Source of the DNA: CAYFZR01 sp046760505 [NCBI: Candidatus Hydrothermarchaeota archaeon]
GTDB taxonomy: Archaea; CAYFZR01
Direction of reading: 5' to 3'
Assembly (NCBI GenBank): GCA_046760505.1
Contig: JBHIEG010000008.1
Coordinates: 1 to 64,000 of the forward strand
DNA: 64,000 bases
Shown one piece after another: positions 8,245-17,176 of this stretch. Within the stretch, counting starts at the first letter, position 1. Each line of letters begins with the position of its first letter. A program made the position numbers and the translations under genes. The notes beneath the pieces were generated by a model. The model saw only the letters and a program-made list of their open reading frames with translations, searched no databases and was not told the DNA's origin.

Positions 8245-9255
8245 ATGAAGATCACCTTAGCTCATGGTTCAGGTGGAGAACTCACAAACAGACTTATTGA
8301 AAGGGTAATAATGAAAAAAATTAAACTCAAAGAATTTAAAGAAGGAATTGGCATCCCTGCCTTGGACGATGGAGCAAGCATACCATTTGATGAGTTTGAT
8401 ATTGTTTTGACAACAGATTCCCATACAGTTAAACCAATATTTTTTCCCGGTGGAGATATAGGAAAACTCTCTGTCTGTGGTACAATCAACGATCTTGCAG
8501 TAATGGGGGCCAAACCCATGGCAATTCTATCTTCTTTTGTTATAGAAGAAGGATTCGAAGTTTCTGATTTAGAAAAGATTCTTTCATCCATGGACAGTGT
8601 TAGCAAGGCTTTAAATGTCCCTATTATTGGTGGAGACACCAAGGTTATGGGAAAGGGAGAATTAGACGAAATAATCATAACAACAACAGGAATAGGTATA
8701 GCAAACAAAAAATCCCTCACTTTGGATTCAAATGTAAGGATCGGGGACAAGATAATTTTATCAGGCACAATAGGAGACCATGGAATAGCTATTTTAACAA
8801 GCAGAGAAGGTTTTGAGGTAGAAGGGGAAATAAAATCCGATCTGAATGAGATTTGGACGATGGTAGAGGGAGTAATTGATAAGGTAAATGCAATGAAAGA
8901 TCCTACCAGAGGTGGGCTTTCAGCTGCATTAATAGACTTTGCATCCAAGTCAAATGTAGGAATAGAAATATTTGAGGATAGAATACCTATAAAGAAAGAA
9001 GTAAAATCTATATGCGAGATGCTGGGATTGAATCCTTATGACCTTACGAATGAAGGCAAAGTGGTTATAGCAGTAAGTCCTGAAAATGCAGATTCCGTTT
9101 TAGAACATCTTAGGTCAACTTATCAAGGAAAAGAAGCACAGATTATTGGCGAAGCAACAGATACCTATGCTGGAAAGGTAATATTGAATACCGTAGTAGG
9201 AGGGAAAAGATTTCTGGAAAGACCAATTGGAGACCCGATTCCCAGGATCTGTTAA
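8245..9255 (+). CDS. hypE: Hydrogenase maturation protein HypE
   Basis: HypE accepts the carbamoyl group from HypF on its C-terminal cysteine and dehydrates it with ATP to a thiocyanate, the CN donor. The 336-residue protein begins MKITLAHGSGGELTNRLI, contains the PurM/SelD-like ATP-binding segments (IPALDDGASIP, GGDTKVMGKG) and ends PRIC with the essential terminal cysteine. The start at 8245 follows an AGGTGG ribosome site; the frame upstream runs into the hypC region and is not used. A T8 run right after the stop looks like its terminator. Confidence 0.96.
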   Translation: MKITLAHGSGGELTNRLIERVIMKKIKLKEFKEGIGIPALDDGASIPFDEFDIVLTTDSHTVKPIFFPGGDIGKLSVCGTINDLAVMGAKPMAILSSFVIEEGFEVSDLEKILSSMDSVSKALNVPIIGGDTKVMGKGELDEIIITTTGIGIANKKSLTLDSNVRIGDKIILSGTIGDHGIAILTSREGFEVEGEIKSDLNEIWTMVEGVIDKVNAMKDPTRGGLSAALIDFASKSNVGIEIFEDRIPIKKEVKSICEMLGLNPYDLTNEGKVVIAVSPENADSVLEHLRSTYQGKEAQIIGEATDTYAGKVILNTVVGGKRFLERPIGDPIPRIC

Positions 9256-9263
9256 TTTTTTTT
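9256..9263 (+). terminator. Poly-T terminator after hypE
   Basis: Eight consecutive T residues start immediately after the hypE stop codon and lie between the convergent ends of hypE and hypA. Archaeal RNA polymerase terminates at such runs without needing a hairpin. Confidence 0.55.
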
Positions 9264-9638
9264 CTATTCTATAGAGTCTTCAACTTCCATGTTGATCTTT
9301 TCGATTATGCATTCGTTTCCTTTTCTTATTTCAGGCATTCCATTGCAAACAGGACACTTTATGTAAATTAACTGGTGAGATTCCTCTTTGTAATCTAAGG
9401 GTCCGGTGTAACCGCAGTTGCATTCGCCTTCTGCTTTTTGCATTTTTATCTTAAAATCCGCCCCCTTAATTATATCATCATCGATCAATGTTTCTAATAA
9501 GAATTTAAGCTGTTCTGGATCTAAAAAGAGCAGCTCTCCTAAATTTAATTCCACTGATATTACTTTATGTGCTTTGTGCTTTTTCGCCTCTTTTTTAATT
9601 TTTTCCAAAATGTTAGATGCAAATGCCAACTCATGCAT
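9264..9638 (-). CDS. hypA: Hydrogenase nickel chaperone HypA
   Basis: HypA binds nickel through its N-terminal MHE (His2) and delivers it to the large subunit. The 124-residue protein begins MHELAFASNILEKI. Its zinc domain reads CNCG then CPVCNG, a CxC/CxxC arrangement. A GGTGG ribosome site precedes the ATG. Its usual partner gene hypB (nickel GTPase) is not beside it nor elsewhere in the window. Confidence 0.95.
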   Translation of the reverse strand: MHELAFASNILEKIKKEAKKHKAHKVISVELNLGELLFLDPEQLKFLLETLIDDDIIKGADFKIKMQKAEGECNCGYTGPLDYKEESHQLIYIKCPVCNGMPEIRKGNECIIEKINMEVEDSIE

Positions 9639-10006
9639 TTATCCACCACTTTCCATATAGAGTTACTTTATAAAAATTAAATATTAAATATAAGTTAGGT
9701 CAAAATTCCAATCTGTTTTTAATTCATATAATTTTTTTAATTTATATAACTCTATTCTATTACACTTTTATTCTATCATAATTTTTTCTTATATAATCCA
9801 TCATTATTGGATATAACTTCGTTATATCTTCTAAATATAATTATTTTTCATTTTAAAGCATTTTAAGAGCAGAAATTGTTATATACCCCTTTTAGTATAT
9901 ATTAATACGTGGAAACAGAGTTTGAGTATATACTAACAAAAACAAAAATACTACTGAATCATAACTGCTTTAGACTATTTTTTCATCTTTCTCCGGAGGT
10001 TTCATA
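9639..10006. other. AT-rich intergenic region between hypA and hdrA
   Basis: This 368-base gap has no credible gene. It is extremely AT-rich with several T runs, holds the divergent promoters of hypA and the hdr-mvh operon, and contains an inverted repeat at 9892-9936. A strong GGAGGT (9995-10000) lies 6 bases before the hdrA ATG. Confidence 0.7.
9892..9936. promoter_or_regulatory. Inverted repeat in the hdrA upstream region (possible operator)
   Basis: TTAGTATATA at 9892-9901 is mirrored exactly by TATATACTAA at 9927-9936, 25 bases apart. The spacing puts the arms about three and a half helical turns apart centre to centre. TATA-like elements overlap both arms, so a protein bound here would control the hdr-mvh operon start. 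Binding is inferred. Confidence 0.4.
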
Positions 10007-11758
10007 ATGGAGCCCAAGATTGGAATTTATATTTGTAGGTGTGAAGGTGAGATCTCTAACGTAGTGGACGTAAGCGCAGTTGCAGATTTTGCAAGACAAT
10101 TGCCTAACGTAGTTTCAGTAAAAGAACTTGAAAGTCTCTGTTCATTTGAGGATCAGGTTTCCATGAAAAGAGATATCCAAAACGGAGTAGTAAATCGAGT
10201 TGTTTTAGCTGCATGTAGTCCCAGAATGTATGAAGTTCCGATTAAACAAGCAATCGAAGAAGCAGGATTGAACGTATATCTCTTCGAGAAGGCCAATATA
10301 AGGGAGCAATGTGCTTGGTCCCATTCAAACGTTCCTGATAAAGCGACTGAGAAAGCAAAGGCATTGGTTGCCAGTGCAGTGGCAAAGGTTAGGAATTCGG
10401 TAGAAAGAGAAGATCGAGAAATCAAAATTTTAGATAGAGCACTTGTGATTGGAGGGGGAGTGGCAGGATTAGAAGCAGCTTTGGATCTAGCAAATCAAGG
10501 ATTCTATACATATTTGGTTGAAAGAGAATCGGAACTTGGGGGAAGAGCATATAAACTGAGTATGACCTTCCCTACAACGAGCTGTGGAATATGCTGCATG
10601 CACTACTGTAAAGAATGCAGATTGACCCCAGGATTAATGGATGTTTACCTAAATCGAAATGTAGATGTTATGACCGACACAGAAGTTATAGGCGTAGACG
10701 GCTACGTTGGAAATTATCAAATAACTGTCAAGAACAGGAAAAGCGGAATGGTTAGAAAATTTGCGGTAGGAACAATTATAGTTGCAACAGGTTCTAAGAT
10801 CTATGATGCACGCAGAATTCCAGAGTATGGATACGGAGAGTACGAGGATGTTCTAACTATTCTAGATCTTGAACGGAGAATAGTTGAGGACAGGCTTAAA
10901 GGAAGAGTTTTAAGCAGACCATCTGACGGTAAAGTGCCAAAGGTTGTTAGTTTTATCCAGTGTGTTGGGTCCAGAGCAGAGAAAGGCGGAAATCCATATT
11001 GCTCATTGGTTTGCTGCAACTATGCATTAGGTCAGGCAAGCACGATTAAAAAAATGTATCCTGATTGTGACGTATACATATTCTACATTGACATAAGAGG
11101 CCCATACCGGGGTATAGAGGAGTTTTACGAAGAAGTTCGAGAGATGGGAGTCAAATTTGTAAGGGGTCGTGTAGCCAGAGTTGAAAAGGTAGGAGATAAA
11201 TTAGTTTTAAGCGCAGAAGATAAAGACCTCGGAGAGCAGGTACAGGTCGAATCAGATCTGGTTATTTTATCGGTTGGTCAAGAGCCTAATGATGGAACTC
11301 CTGAACTGGCCAAGATGCTGAATATTCCCTTAGGCCCTGATGGATTCTTCGAGGACTTAAATCTAGTACTTGAACCCGAAGAGAGAAGAGGAATATATCT
11401 AGCCGGATGTGCACAAGGTCCAAGAGGGATTAGATGGTCTGTTGCAGATGGAAGGATAGCGGCTTCCCATGCAGCAGCACTAATGTCCGAGGGAATTCTA
11501 AGGACTGAGGCCATTGTAGCATTGGTAGATGAAGATTCCTGCGGAGGATGCGGAATCTGCACGAGTGTATGTCCATACAACGTTCCCAAGCTTAAAGAAG
11601 TAAATGGAAGAAGGATTTCTGAGATCGCTCCAGTCTCATGTAATGGATGTGGCGTATGCGCTTCTGCATGTCCATCAGACGCTATCGATATGGAGAGTTA
11701 TCAGGAAAACCAAATACTGGCGCAGATAGAGGCGCTAGCCAAAATGGAGGTTAAATGA
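10007..11758 (+). CDS. hdrA: CoB-CoM heterodisulfide reductase-type subunit HdrA
   Basis: HdrA is the FAD protein that bifurcates electron pairs in Hdr-Mvh complexes. The FAD-binding GGGVAGLEAA is at 149-158, followed by the clustered cysteines C193, C196, C197, C201 and C204. Further conserved segments (FIQCVGSR, CSLVCCNYA) are present. Two ferredoxin-type CX2CX2CX3C motifs lie near 515-525 and 545-555. At 583 residues it is shorter than many methanogen HdrA (about 650), but nothing essential is obviously missing. First gene of a tightly packed hdrA-hdrC-hdrB-mvhD-mvhG-mvhA operon; its stop overlaps hdrC by 4 bases. Confidence 0.95.
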   Translation: MEPKIGIYICRCEGEISNVVDVSAVADFARQLPNVVSVKELESLCSFEDQVSMKRDIQNGVVNRVVLAACSPRMYEVPIKQAIEEAGLNVYLFEKANIREQCAWSHSNVPDKATEKAKALVASAVAKVRNSVEREDREIKILDRALVIGGGVAGLEAALDLANQGFYTYLVERESELGGRAYKLSMTFPTTSCGICCMHYCKECRLTPGLMDVYLNRNVDVMTDTEVIGVDGYVGNYQITVKNRKSGMVRKFAVGTIIVATGSKIYDARRIPEYGYGEYEDVLTILDLERRIVEDRLKGRVLSRPSDGKVPKVVSFIQCVGSRAEKGGNPYCSLVCCNYALGQASTIKKMYPDCDVYIFYIDIRGPYRGIEEFYEEVREMGVKFVRGRVARVEKVGDKLVLSAEDKDLGEQVQVESDLVILSVGQEPNDGTPELAKMLNIPLGPDGFFEDLNLVLEPEERRGIYLAGCAQGPRGIRWSVADGRIAASHAAALMSEGILRTEAIVALVDEDSCGGCGICTSVCPYNVPKLKEVNGRRISEIAPVSCNGCGVCASACPSDAIDMESYQENQILAQIEALAKMEVK

Positions 11759-12291
11759 TGGCGGAAATTAAACTTCCGGTTAGATTAACGGAGAACGATC
11801 CAGGTTTTGTAGATGAAATCGTCAGGGCGGGAGGTCCCTTGGTATACAAATGCCTTCAGTGCGGAAGGTGTGCAGGGGATTGTCCTCTTGGCATAGAACC
11901 CCTCCATCATATTAGAAGACTGATAAAAATGGCTATTTATGGATTGAGAGAAAGAGTACTCTCCGATCCTGGAATCTGGAGATGTACCACCTGTCACACT
12001 TGCTGGGAAAGATGTCCCTTGGAAGTGAATCCTACCGACTTCGTAATCGCTCTCAGGAGGATACTTGCAAGAGAAGGTAATATTCCTGAATCTACAAAGA
12101 AAATTGCGAATAATATCGTAGCCACAGGGCATGCAGTAAATTTAGGAGAAGAACAGAAGAAAATTAGATCCTCTTTAGGCCTTGACCCTGTTCCTCCGAC
12201 CGCATTGTCGAATAAAGAAGCATTGAACGACCTTAAAGCCATTATCAAGAAGACAAAGGCAGATAAACTCATTGGATTCGGAGGTTATTAA
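11755..12291 (+). CDS. hdrC: Heterodisulfide reductase-type subunit HdrC
   Basis: HdrC wires electrons from HdrA to HdrB through two [4Fe-4S] clusters. In 178 residues it has the two motifs CLQCGRCAGDCP and CTTCHTCWERCP. It overlaps hdrA by 4 bases and ends exactly one codon boundary before the hdrB ATG. Standing between hdrA and hdrB, it fits the soluble HdrABC type rather than membrane HdrDE. Confidence 0.95.
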   Translation: MMAEIKLPVRLTENDPGFVDEIVRAGGPLVYKCLQCGRCAGDCPLGIEPLHHIRRLIKMAIYGLRERVLSDPGIWRCTTCHTCWERCPLEVNPTDFVIALRRILAREGNIPESTKKIANNIVATGHAVNLGEEQKKIRSSLGLDPVPPTALSNKEALNDLKAIIKKTKADKLIGFGGY

Positions 12292-13182
12292 ATGACCTAT
12301 GCACTCTTTTTAGGATGCATTGCGCCTTTAAGATATCCAGACATCGAAAAAGCAACTAGAATATCTCTAAAGAATTTGGGAATTGAAATCAAAGATATGG
12401 AAGGCGCTACCTGCTGTCCGGCAGGAGCATCCTTTAACTGTATTGACGAGATTACATCCCTCGCTATATCGGCAAGAAATCTATCTATAGCAGAGGAAAT
12501 GAAATGTGATGTAGTTACGATATGCAGCGGGTGCTTTTCTACTCTTAAAGAAGCAAACAAGAAACTTAGAGAGAATAATGAGAAAAGAAAATTGGTTAAT
12601 GAGGTTCTTGGCGAAATTGGAAGAGCATACAAAGGCAAAACGGAAATAAAACATCTTGTAGAATTATTATATGATGATGTAGGCATCGAAAGGATTAGAG
12701 ATTCAATTAAAAGACCTTTAAACGGTATTAAAATTGCACCACACTACGGATGCCATATACTAAGACCCTCCATATTTCTGGATGTAGACAATCCTGAAAA
12801 GCCCAGAAAGCTTGATGAATTAATCAATGCACTAGGTGCCAAAAGCTTATCATACCAACACAAATTGATGTGCTGCGGGGCAGGAGGAGGGCTCCGCGCA
12901 TATGACCATAATTTTGCAACGAGAATAGTAACCAGAAAATTAAATGCCATCAAAGAAGCTGGAGCCCATGCTATCGTAGACGTTTGTCCTTTCTGCCATC
13001 TTCAATTTGATGTATCTCAAGCAGAACTCAATGAAAAGAAAGGATACGAGTTTAAAATCCCTGTCTTTCATTATACACAATTACTCGCATTAGCCCAAGG
13101 AAATGATCCTAAAGAAATCATTAGCGTTTCAAAAATACCGAGAGAAAATATAATTAATAAAATTAAGGTAGAGGCGAAATGA
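12292..13182 (+). CDS. hdrB: Heterodisulfide reductase-type subunit HdrB
   Basis: HdrB reduces the disulfide substrate at two non-cubane Fe-S clusters bound by CCG domains. The 296-residue protein shows the first set (C9, C41-C42 and a following CSGC) and the second (YGCH, CCGAGGG, CPFC). Whether the substrate is CoM-S-S-CoB or another disulfide cannot be read from sequence, because no mcr or coenzyme M genes are in view. Confidence 0.95.
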   Translation: MTYALFLGCIAPLRYPDIEKATRISLKNLGIEIKDMEGATCCPAGASFNCIDEITSLAISARNLSIAEEMKCDVVTICSGCFSTLKEANKKLRENNEKRKLVNEVLGEIGRAYKGKTEIKHLVELLYDDVGIERIRDSIKRPLNGIKIAPHYGCHILRPSIFLDVDNPEKPRKLDELINALGAKSLSYQHKLMCCGAGGGLRAYDHNFATRIVTRKLNAIKEAGAHAIVDVCPFCHLQFDVSQAELNEKKGYEFKIPVFHYTQLLALAQGNDPKEIISVSKIPRENIINKIKVEAK

Positions 13183-13183
13183 A

Positions 13184-13603
13184 ATGGATGATTTCGAACC
13201 AAATATAATAGGTTTTTTGTGCAGATGGTGTTCTTATGCAGGAGCAGACCTCGCGGGAATAGACAGAATGCACTATCCTCCGAATGTAAGAGTTATCAGA
13301 GTTATGTGTTCAGGAAGAATAGATCCATTATTCGTTTTAGAGGCATTTAGACAGGGTATAGACGGCGTGTTAATAATGGGATGTCATCCGGATGAATGTC
13401 ATCATGTCTCTGGAAATCTCAAGGCACTCAAAAGAGTTACACTCCTAAAAAAATTGATGGAACAACTTGGATTAAATCCAAAAAGGCTGAGGCTTGACTG
13501 GATCTCTGCTTATGAAGGGGGTAAGTTTGCAAAGGTTTCAACTGAAATGGTTCAAGAGATAAAGAAAATAGGTCCAAATCCTTTAAAGGAGGATTTAAGA
13601 TGA
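13184..13603 (+). CDS. mvhD: Hydrogenase iron-sulfur subunit MvhD
   Basis: MvhD carries a [2Fe-2S] cluster and joins hydrogenase to HdrA. The 139-residue protein has the family cysteines in FLCRWCSYAGAD, VMCSGRIDP and GCHPDECHH. Its place between hdrB and mvhG is the classical arrangement. It overlaps mvhG by 4 bases. Confidence 0.95.
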   Translation: MDDFEPNIIGFLCRWCSYAGADLAGIDRMHYPPNVRVIRVMCSGRIDPLFVLEAFRQGIDGVLIMGCHPDECHHVSGNLKALKRVTLLKKLMEQLGLNPKRLRLDWISAYEGGKFAKVSTEMVQEIKKIGPNPLKEDLR

Positions 13604-14586
13604 AAAATTCAGATAATAAACTCAAATTAGCAATAGGTCTTGGTGCTACCTGCTCTGGATGTGATATTGCACTCCTTGACATAAAGGAAAAAATCTTAGG
13701 CCTTCTCGAAATAGCCGACATAATTTTCTGGCCTACTGGAATGGATGGAAAACAAAGAGATCTCGAGAAAATGAGAGATGAGAGCATCGATATCGGAATA
13801 TACCATGGTTCGGTAAGAAATTCTGAAAATGAGGAAATAGCCAAGTTAATCAGAGAAAAATCCAAAATTCTGATAGCTTTTGGATCATGTGCATGCTACG
13901 GTGGAATTCCGGGTCTAGCTAATATATCAAACAAATCTGAAATATTTGAAATAGTTTACAAAAAAACAAAGTCTACTGTAAATCCTGAGTTTGTCACGCC
14001 TCAAAAAAACCTGAGTTTCAATGGAAGAATCCTTAGTTTGCCTGAGTTTTATGATACGGTAAGATCGCTTGATCAAACCGTCGAAGTTGATTACTATCTT
14101 CCTGGTTGTCCTCCTCCTGTTCAGTTAATAGAACTTGCTATTTCCGCTATAGCGAGCGGAGAATTACCTCCTAAAGGATCTGTAATAGCCTCAGATAAAT
14201 CCCTTTGTGAGGAATGTCCAAGGGAAATAGAAGACAAAAAAATCTCCTTTATACATAGAATTTATGAGATAGTTCCAGATCAAAAGAGATGTTTACTAGA
14301 ACAGGGAATTATTTGCTTAGGTCCTGCCACAAGAGGAGGCTGCGAGGCAAAATGTATCAAGGTGAATATGCCTTGCGAGGGATGTCTGGGCCCTTTACCA
14401 AACTTAAAGGATCAAGGAAGCTCTATTTTGAGTGCAATAGCATCTATACTTGCCGTTGAAGATGAAAAACAGTTGGCTGAAGATGAGTTGAAAAAGTTAG
14501 TTGAAAAGATCTTTGATCCCCTGGGTACATTCTATAGATTTACGCTTCCTGTTGCCCCCATTAATAGAAGGGTTGAGGATGGTTGA
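13600..14586 (+). CDS. mvhG: Group 3c NiFe hydrogenase small subunit MvhG
   Basis: Fe-S electron-transfer subunit of the Hdr-linked hydrogenase. The 328-residue protein has the proximal-cluster start GATCSGCDIALLD, GSCACYGG and GCPPP, then further cysteines in CEECP and a C-terminal GGCEAKC/CEGC region for more clusters. No twin-arginine signal is present, as expected for a cytoplasmic group 3 enzyme. It overlaps mvhA. Confidence 0.94.
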   Translation: MKNSDNKLKLAIGLGATCSGCDIALLDIKEKILGLLEIADIIFWPTGMDGKQRDLEKMRDESIDIGIYHGSVRNSENEEIAKLIREKSKILIAFGSCACYGGIPGLANISNKSEIFEIVYKKTKSTVNPEFVTPQKNLSFNGRILSLPEFYDTVRSLDQTVEVDYYLPGCPPPVQLIELAISAIASGELPPKGSVIASDKSLCEECPREIEDKKISFIHRIYEIVPDQKRCLLEQGIICLGPATRGGCEAKCIKVNMPCEGCLGPLPNLKDQGSSILSAIASILAVEDEKQLAEDELKKLVEKIFDPLGTFYRFTLPVAPINRRVEDG

Positions 14587-16078
14587 AATGCCTAAGATAT
14601 TCGATGAGCCTGAGACAATTACTACAAGAAATATAACCATAAAGCCGATTACCCGCTTAGAAGGTCACGGAAAGATCGACATATTCCTAAACGATCAGGG
14701 AAACGTTAGGGACGCATACTTCCAAGTTGTTGAACTACGCGGTTTTGAAAGATTTTGCATAGGAAGACCTGTTGAAGAACTTCCCAGAATAACTCCAAGA
14801 ATATGTGGTGTTTGTCCCGGTCCCCATCACATGGCTTCTACGAAAGCAACTGATGCTGTATTTGGAGCAGAAGTACCAGAGCCGGCAAAGAAGTTAAGGG
14901 AACTTTACTACATGGCTCATATTATTCACAGCCACATAGCGCATTTCTATGTACTTGCTGCTCCTGACTTCATACTGGGTCCTGCAGAAGATCCAAGCAA
15001 AAGAAATATTGTAGGAGTGATAGAAGCAGTAGGAAAAGATACCGTTAACGATGTTATTACGCATAGAGCATATGCACAAAAGATTCAAGAGATAATAGGT
15101 GGTAGAGCAACACATTCTGTTTGCGGCCTGCCAGGGGGAATGTCTAAGGCAATAAGTGAGGAGGAAAGAAAAGAAATCGAAACGATGGCAAGATCTTGCG
15201 TTAACTTCTCGAGAAGATCTATCCAGATTTTTGAAGATTTGGTTCTCGGTAATGATACCTATGTAGATATTATTAAGGGAGACATATACAAGAATCAAAC
15301 ATATTACATGGGTCTTGTTGATGAAGAGAACAGGCTAAACCTGTATGATGGAAAGATAAGAGTTGTTGATCAGAAAGGAAATGAATTCACTAAATTTGAG
15401 GCAAAAGATTATTTGGAACATATCGCCGAGCATGTAGAGCCCTGGACCTATCTAAAGTTTCCATATCTAAAGGCTATCGGATGGAAAGGTCTAATCGATG
15501 GTCAGGAGAGTGGAGTATATAGAGTAGGACCTCTTGCAAGACTTAATGTAGCAGATGAAATTCCAACACCGCTTGCTCAAGAGGAATACGAGAAAATGAT
15601 TGAGATTCTTGGAGGAAAACCTGTTCATGCGACTCTTGCATATCACTGGGCAAGATTGATTGAACTGTTGTATGCAAGTGAGCGGTTGCATGAACTCTCA
15701 GTGGATCCAGAAATAACGAGTAATGATATTAGGGGAAAATTAGGCGAACCGAGCGAAGGAGTAGGCGTAATCGAGGCACCAAGAGGGACACTTTTCCATC
15801 ACTATATCACAGATGAAAGTGGTATCGTAAAAGAAATAAATTTAATAGTTGCGACAGGAAATAATAACGCTGCGATATGCATTTCGGTTAAAAAAGCAGC
15901 AGAATCTCTTATAAGAGACTGGAAGGTTAGTAACGGACTTTTAAATATGATAGAAATGGCTTTTAGAGCCTACGATCCTTGTTTCGCCTGCGCAACTCAT
16001 GCATTAGGTCGCATACCTCTAGATGTTCGGATATATGATAACGAAAAGAGATTGTTCAAAAGACTTACCAACTTTTGA
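14579..16078 (+). CDS. mvhA: Group 3c NiFe hydrogenase large subunit MvhA
   Basis: Catalytic H2-activating subunit. Nickel ligands are C76/C79 in RICGVCPGPHH and C468/C471 in DPCFACATH. A 25-residue tail follows the final His, which the maturation protease at 6419 would remove if this enzyme is processed in the standard way. The ATG at 14579 overlaps the mvhG stop; an ATG at 14588 is an alternative. A longer frame from 14501 lies wholly inside mvhG and is not used. The stop directly abuts the stop of the convergent roadblock gene. Confidence 0.95.
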   Translation: MVEMPKIFDEPETITTRNITIKPITRLEGHGKIDIFLNDQGNVRDAYFQVVELRGFERFCIGRPVEELPRITPRICGVCPGPHHMASTKATDAVFGAEVPEPAKKLRELYYMAHIIHSHIAHFYVLAAPDFILGPAEDPSKRNIVGVIEAVGKDTVNDVITHRAYAQKIQEIIGGRATHSVCGLPGGMSKAISEEERKEIETMARSCVNFSRRSIQIFEDLVLGNDTYVDIIKGDIYKNQTYYMGLVDEENRLNLYDGKIRVVDQKGNEFTKFEAKDYLEHIAEHVEPWTYLKFPYLKAIGWKGLIDGQESGVYRVGPLARLNVADEIPTPLAQEEYEKMIEILGGKPVHATLAYHWARLIELLYASERLHELSVDPEITSNDIRGKLGEPSEGVGVIEAPRGTLFHHYITDESGIVKEINLIVATGNNNAAICISVKKAAESLIRDWKVSNGLLNMIEMAFRAYDPCFACATHALGRIPLDVRIYDNEKRLFKRLTNF

Positions 16079-16423
16079 TTATAACATGCTTTCTAGCTTT
16101 TCCTTGGCATCGTTCATCTCTAGACGTATCAAACCGATATTTACATCTCTGTCAGTGATTACCGCCAGTATGGCTTTTCCTACATCCAGCACGAGAATCT
16201 TACCGTTTTCGGCTTCTATCATTGCTTGAGTTAACTTACCTTGTCCGGTCCTTTCAGCGGACTTTTCCCCAGTACCAAAGATGGCTGCACTCATCGCTCC
16301 AATCATATCTCCATCCATCGATTTTGGGAGTGCATTAGCTATTAGTAAGCCATCCTTTCCAACGATGAGAGAGCCAACTATGCCGTCTACCTTGGTCAAA
16401 TCTGAGAGCACGACATCTATCAT
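16079..16423 (-). CDS. Roadblock/LC7 domain protein
   Basis: A 114-residue protein with the roadblock pattern: IVGSLIVGKDGLLIANALPKSMDGDMIGAMSAAI, then a strand-rich half with KILVLDVGKAILAVITDRDVNIGLIRLEM. Roadblock proteins dimerise and typically regulate small GTPases or act as scaffolds. None is proven here. It is the last gene of the second hydrogenase operon, preceded by a clear GAGGTGAT ribosome site 5 bases behind the unknown-protein gene. Confidence 0.88.
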   Translation of the reverse strand: MIDVVLSDLTKVDGIVGSLIVGKDGLLIANALPKSMDGDMIGAMSAAIFGTGEKSAERTGQGKLTQAMIEAENGKILVLDVGKAILAVITDRDVNIGLIRLEMNDAKEKLESML

Positions 16424-16427
16424 AACA

Positions 16428-16931
16428 TCACCTCATGGCTTCCTCCAGTATCTTATCGATGAACTGTTCATCTGGATCTTTTAGTCTATATTTTTTCATA
16501 AGCGTCTTTCTATCAATTTCGAAGGCTCCAATCAACCTTTCAAAGAATTTTTTACATTCTGTTTTTAGGGAGCCGTTTCTCTGAATGAATGATAACGTTG
16601 TTTTGAAATTGGCTTCTTCAGGATCATATACTATAAATTCAAATTCTTCTTTTACATCTTCTACCAATTTTTCACCTGCAATATCTCCAACCAGTCCTCC
16701 GGCATCGGAATAAAATACTGATAGTGCTCTGCCTTCTTTGAATATTATCCAGACATCTCGATTGATACTTTTTTTAGGGAAAAATATCCGGAGATAACCA
16801 CTAAATTTATCTTTTCTCAGTTTCTTAAGTTTATTCACAAATTCGCAGGGATCGATAATTCTTTCTTCCTCTAATATATGGGATTTACTCATTACCCATG
16901 ATAAGTTTGAGAGATAGTCATTCTTCTTCAT
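16428..16931 (-). CDS. Uncharacterised hydrogenase-operon protein (possibly DUF2226/DUF4388-like)
   Basis: A 167-residue soluble protein I do not firmly recognise. The segment FVNKLKKLRKDKFSGYLRIF followed by VWIIFKEGRALSVFYSD resembles the N-terminal part of DUF2226/DUF4388-type domains, which often accompany roadblock proteins and two-component regulators. It overlaps the ferredoxin gene by 4 bases and precedes the roadblock gene, so it is firmly in the operon. A regulatory or scaffolding role is inference. Confidence 0.55.
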   Translation of the reverse strand: MKKNDYLSNLSWVMSKSHILEEERIIDPCEFVNKLKKLRKDKFSGYLRIFFPKKSINRDVWIIFKEGRALSVFYSDAGGLVGDIAGEKLVEDVKEEFEFIVYDPEEANFKTTLSFIQRNGSLKTECKKFFERLIGAFEIDRKTLMKKYRLKDPDEQFIDKILEEAMR

Positions 16932-17176
16932 CTCATCCTCTCTATCATTTTAATTGCATTTGTATCCCAGTAATATACCTTTACCTCCACTGTTTCATTA
17001 AAGTCTATGGCTTCTGCGGGACATCTATCAATGCAATTCAAACAAATTATGCAGTCTTCCTTCCTCTTTATATCAGGAACATCATCCTCGTTTTTTTCAA
17101 ACACTGTGGTTGGACAAATATCTACGCATATGTTGCATTTTTTACAAAGGTCTTTGTCTATGAAGATTTCAGGCAT
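16928..17176 (-). CDS. 2[4Fe-4S] ferredoxin (hydrogenase-linked)
   Basis: An 82-residue protein with two full cluster motifs: C11, C14, C17, C21 and C42, C45, C48, C52, each last Cys followed by Pro. A basic C-terminal extension (VKVYYWDTNAIKMIERMR) goes beyond a minimal ferredoxin and may dock to the hydrogenase. It overlaps the large-subunit gene by 8 bases. It is the probable electron outlet of this hydrogenase, since no mvhD accompanies it. Confidence 0.92.
   Translation of the reverse strand: MPEIFIDKDLCKKCNICVDICPTTVFEKNEDDVPDIKRKEDCIICLNCIDRCPAEAIDFNETVEVKVYYWDTNAIKMIERMR

Noticed and set aside
8262-8948. A 228-residue open frame antisense to hypE
   Set aside because: hypE on the other strand is fully conserved; the antisense frame is serine/proline/isoleucine-rich, the usual shadow of a real gene.
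14501-14578. N-terminal extension of MvhA from 14501
   Set aside because: These codons lie inside mvhG in another frame and the added residues do not resemble a hydrogenase N-terminus.
15491-15691. Short antisense frames inside mvhA and other conserved genes
   Set aside because: They have no ribosome sites and no recognisable domains and lie opposite well-conserved coding sequence.
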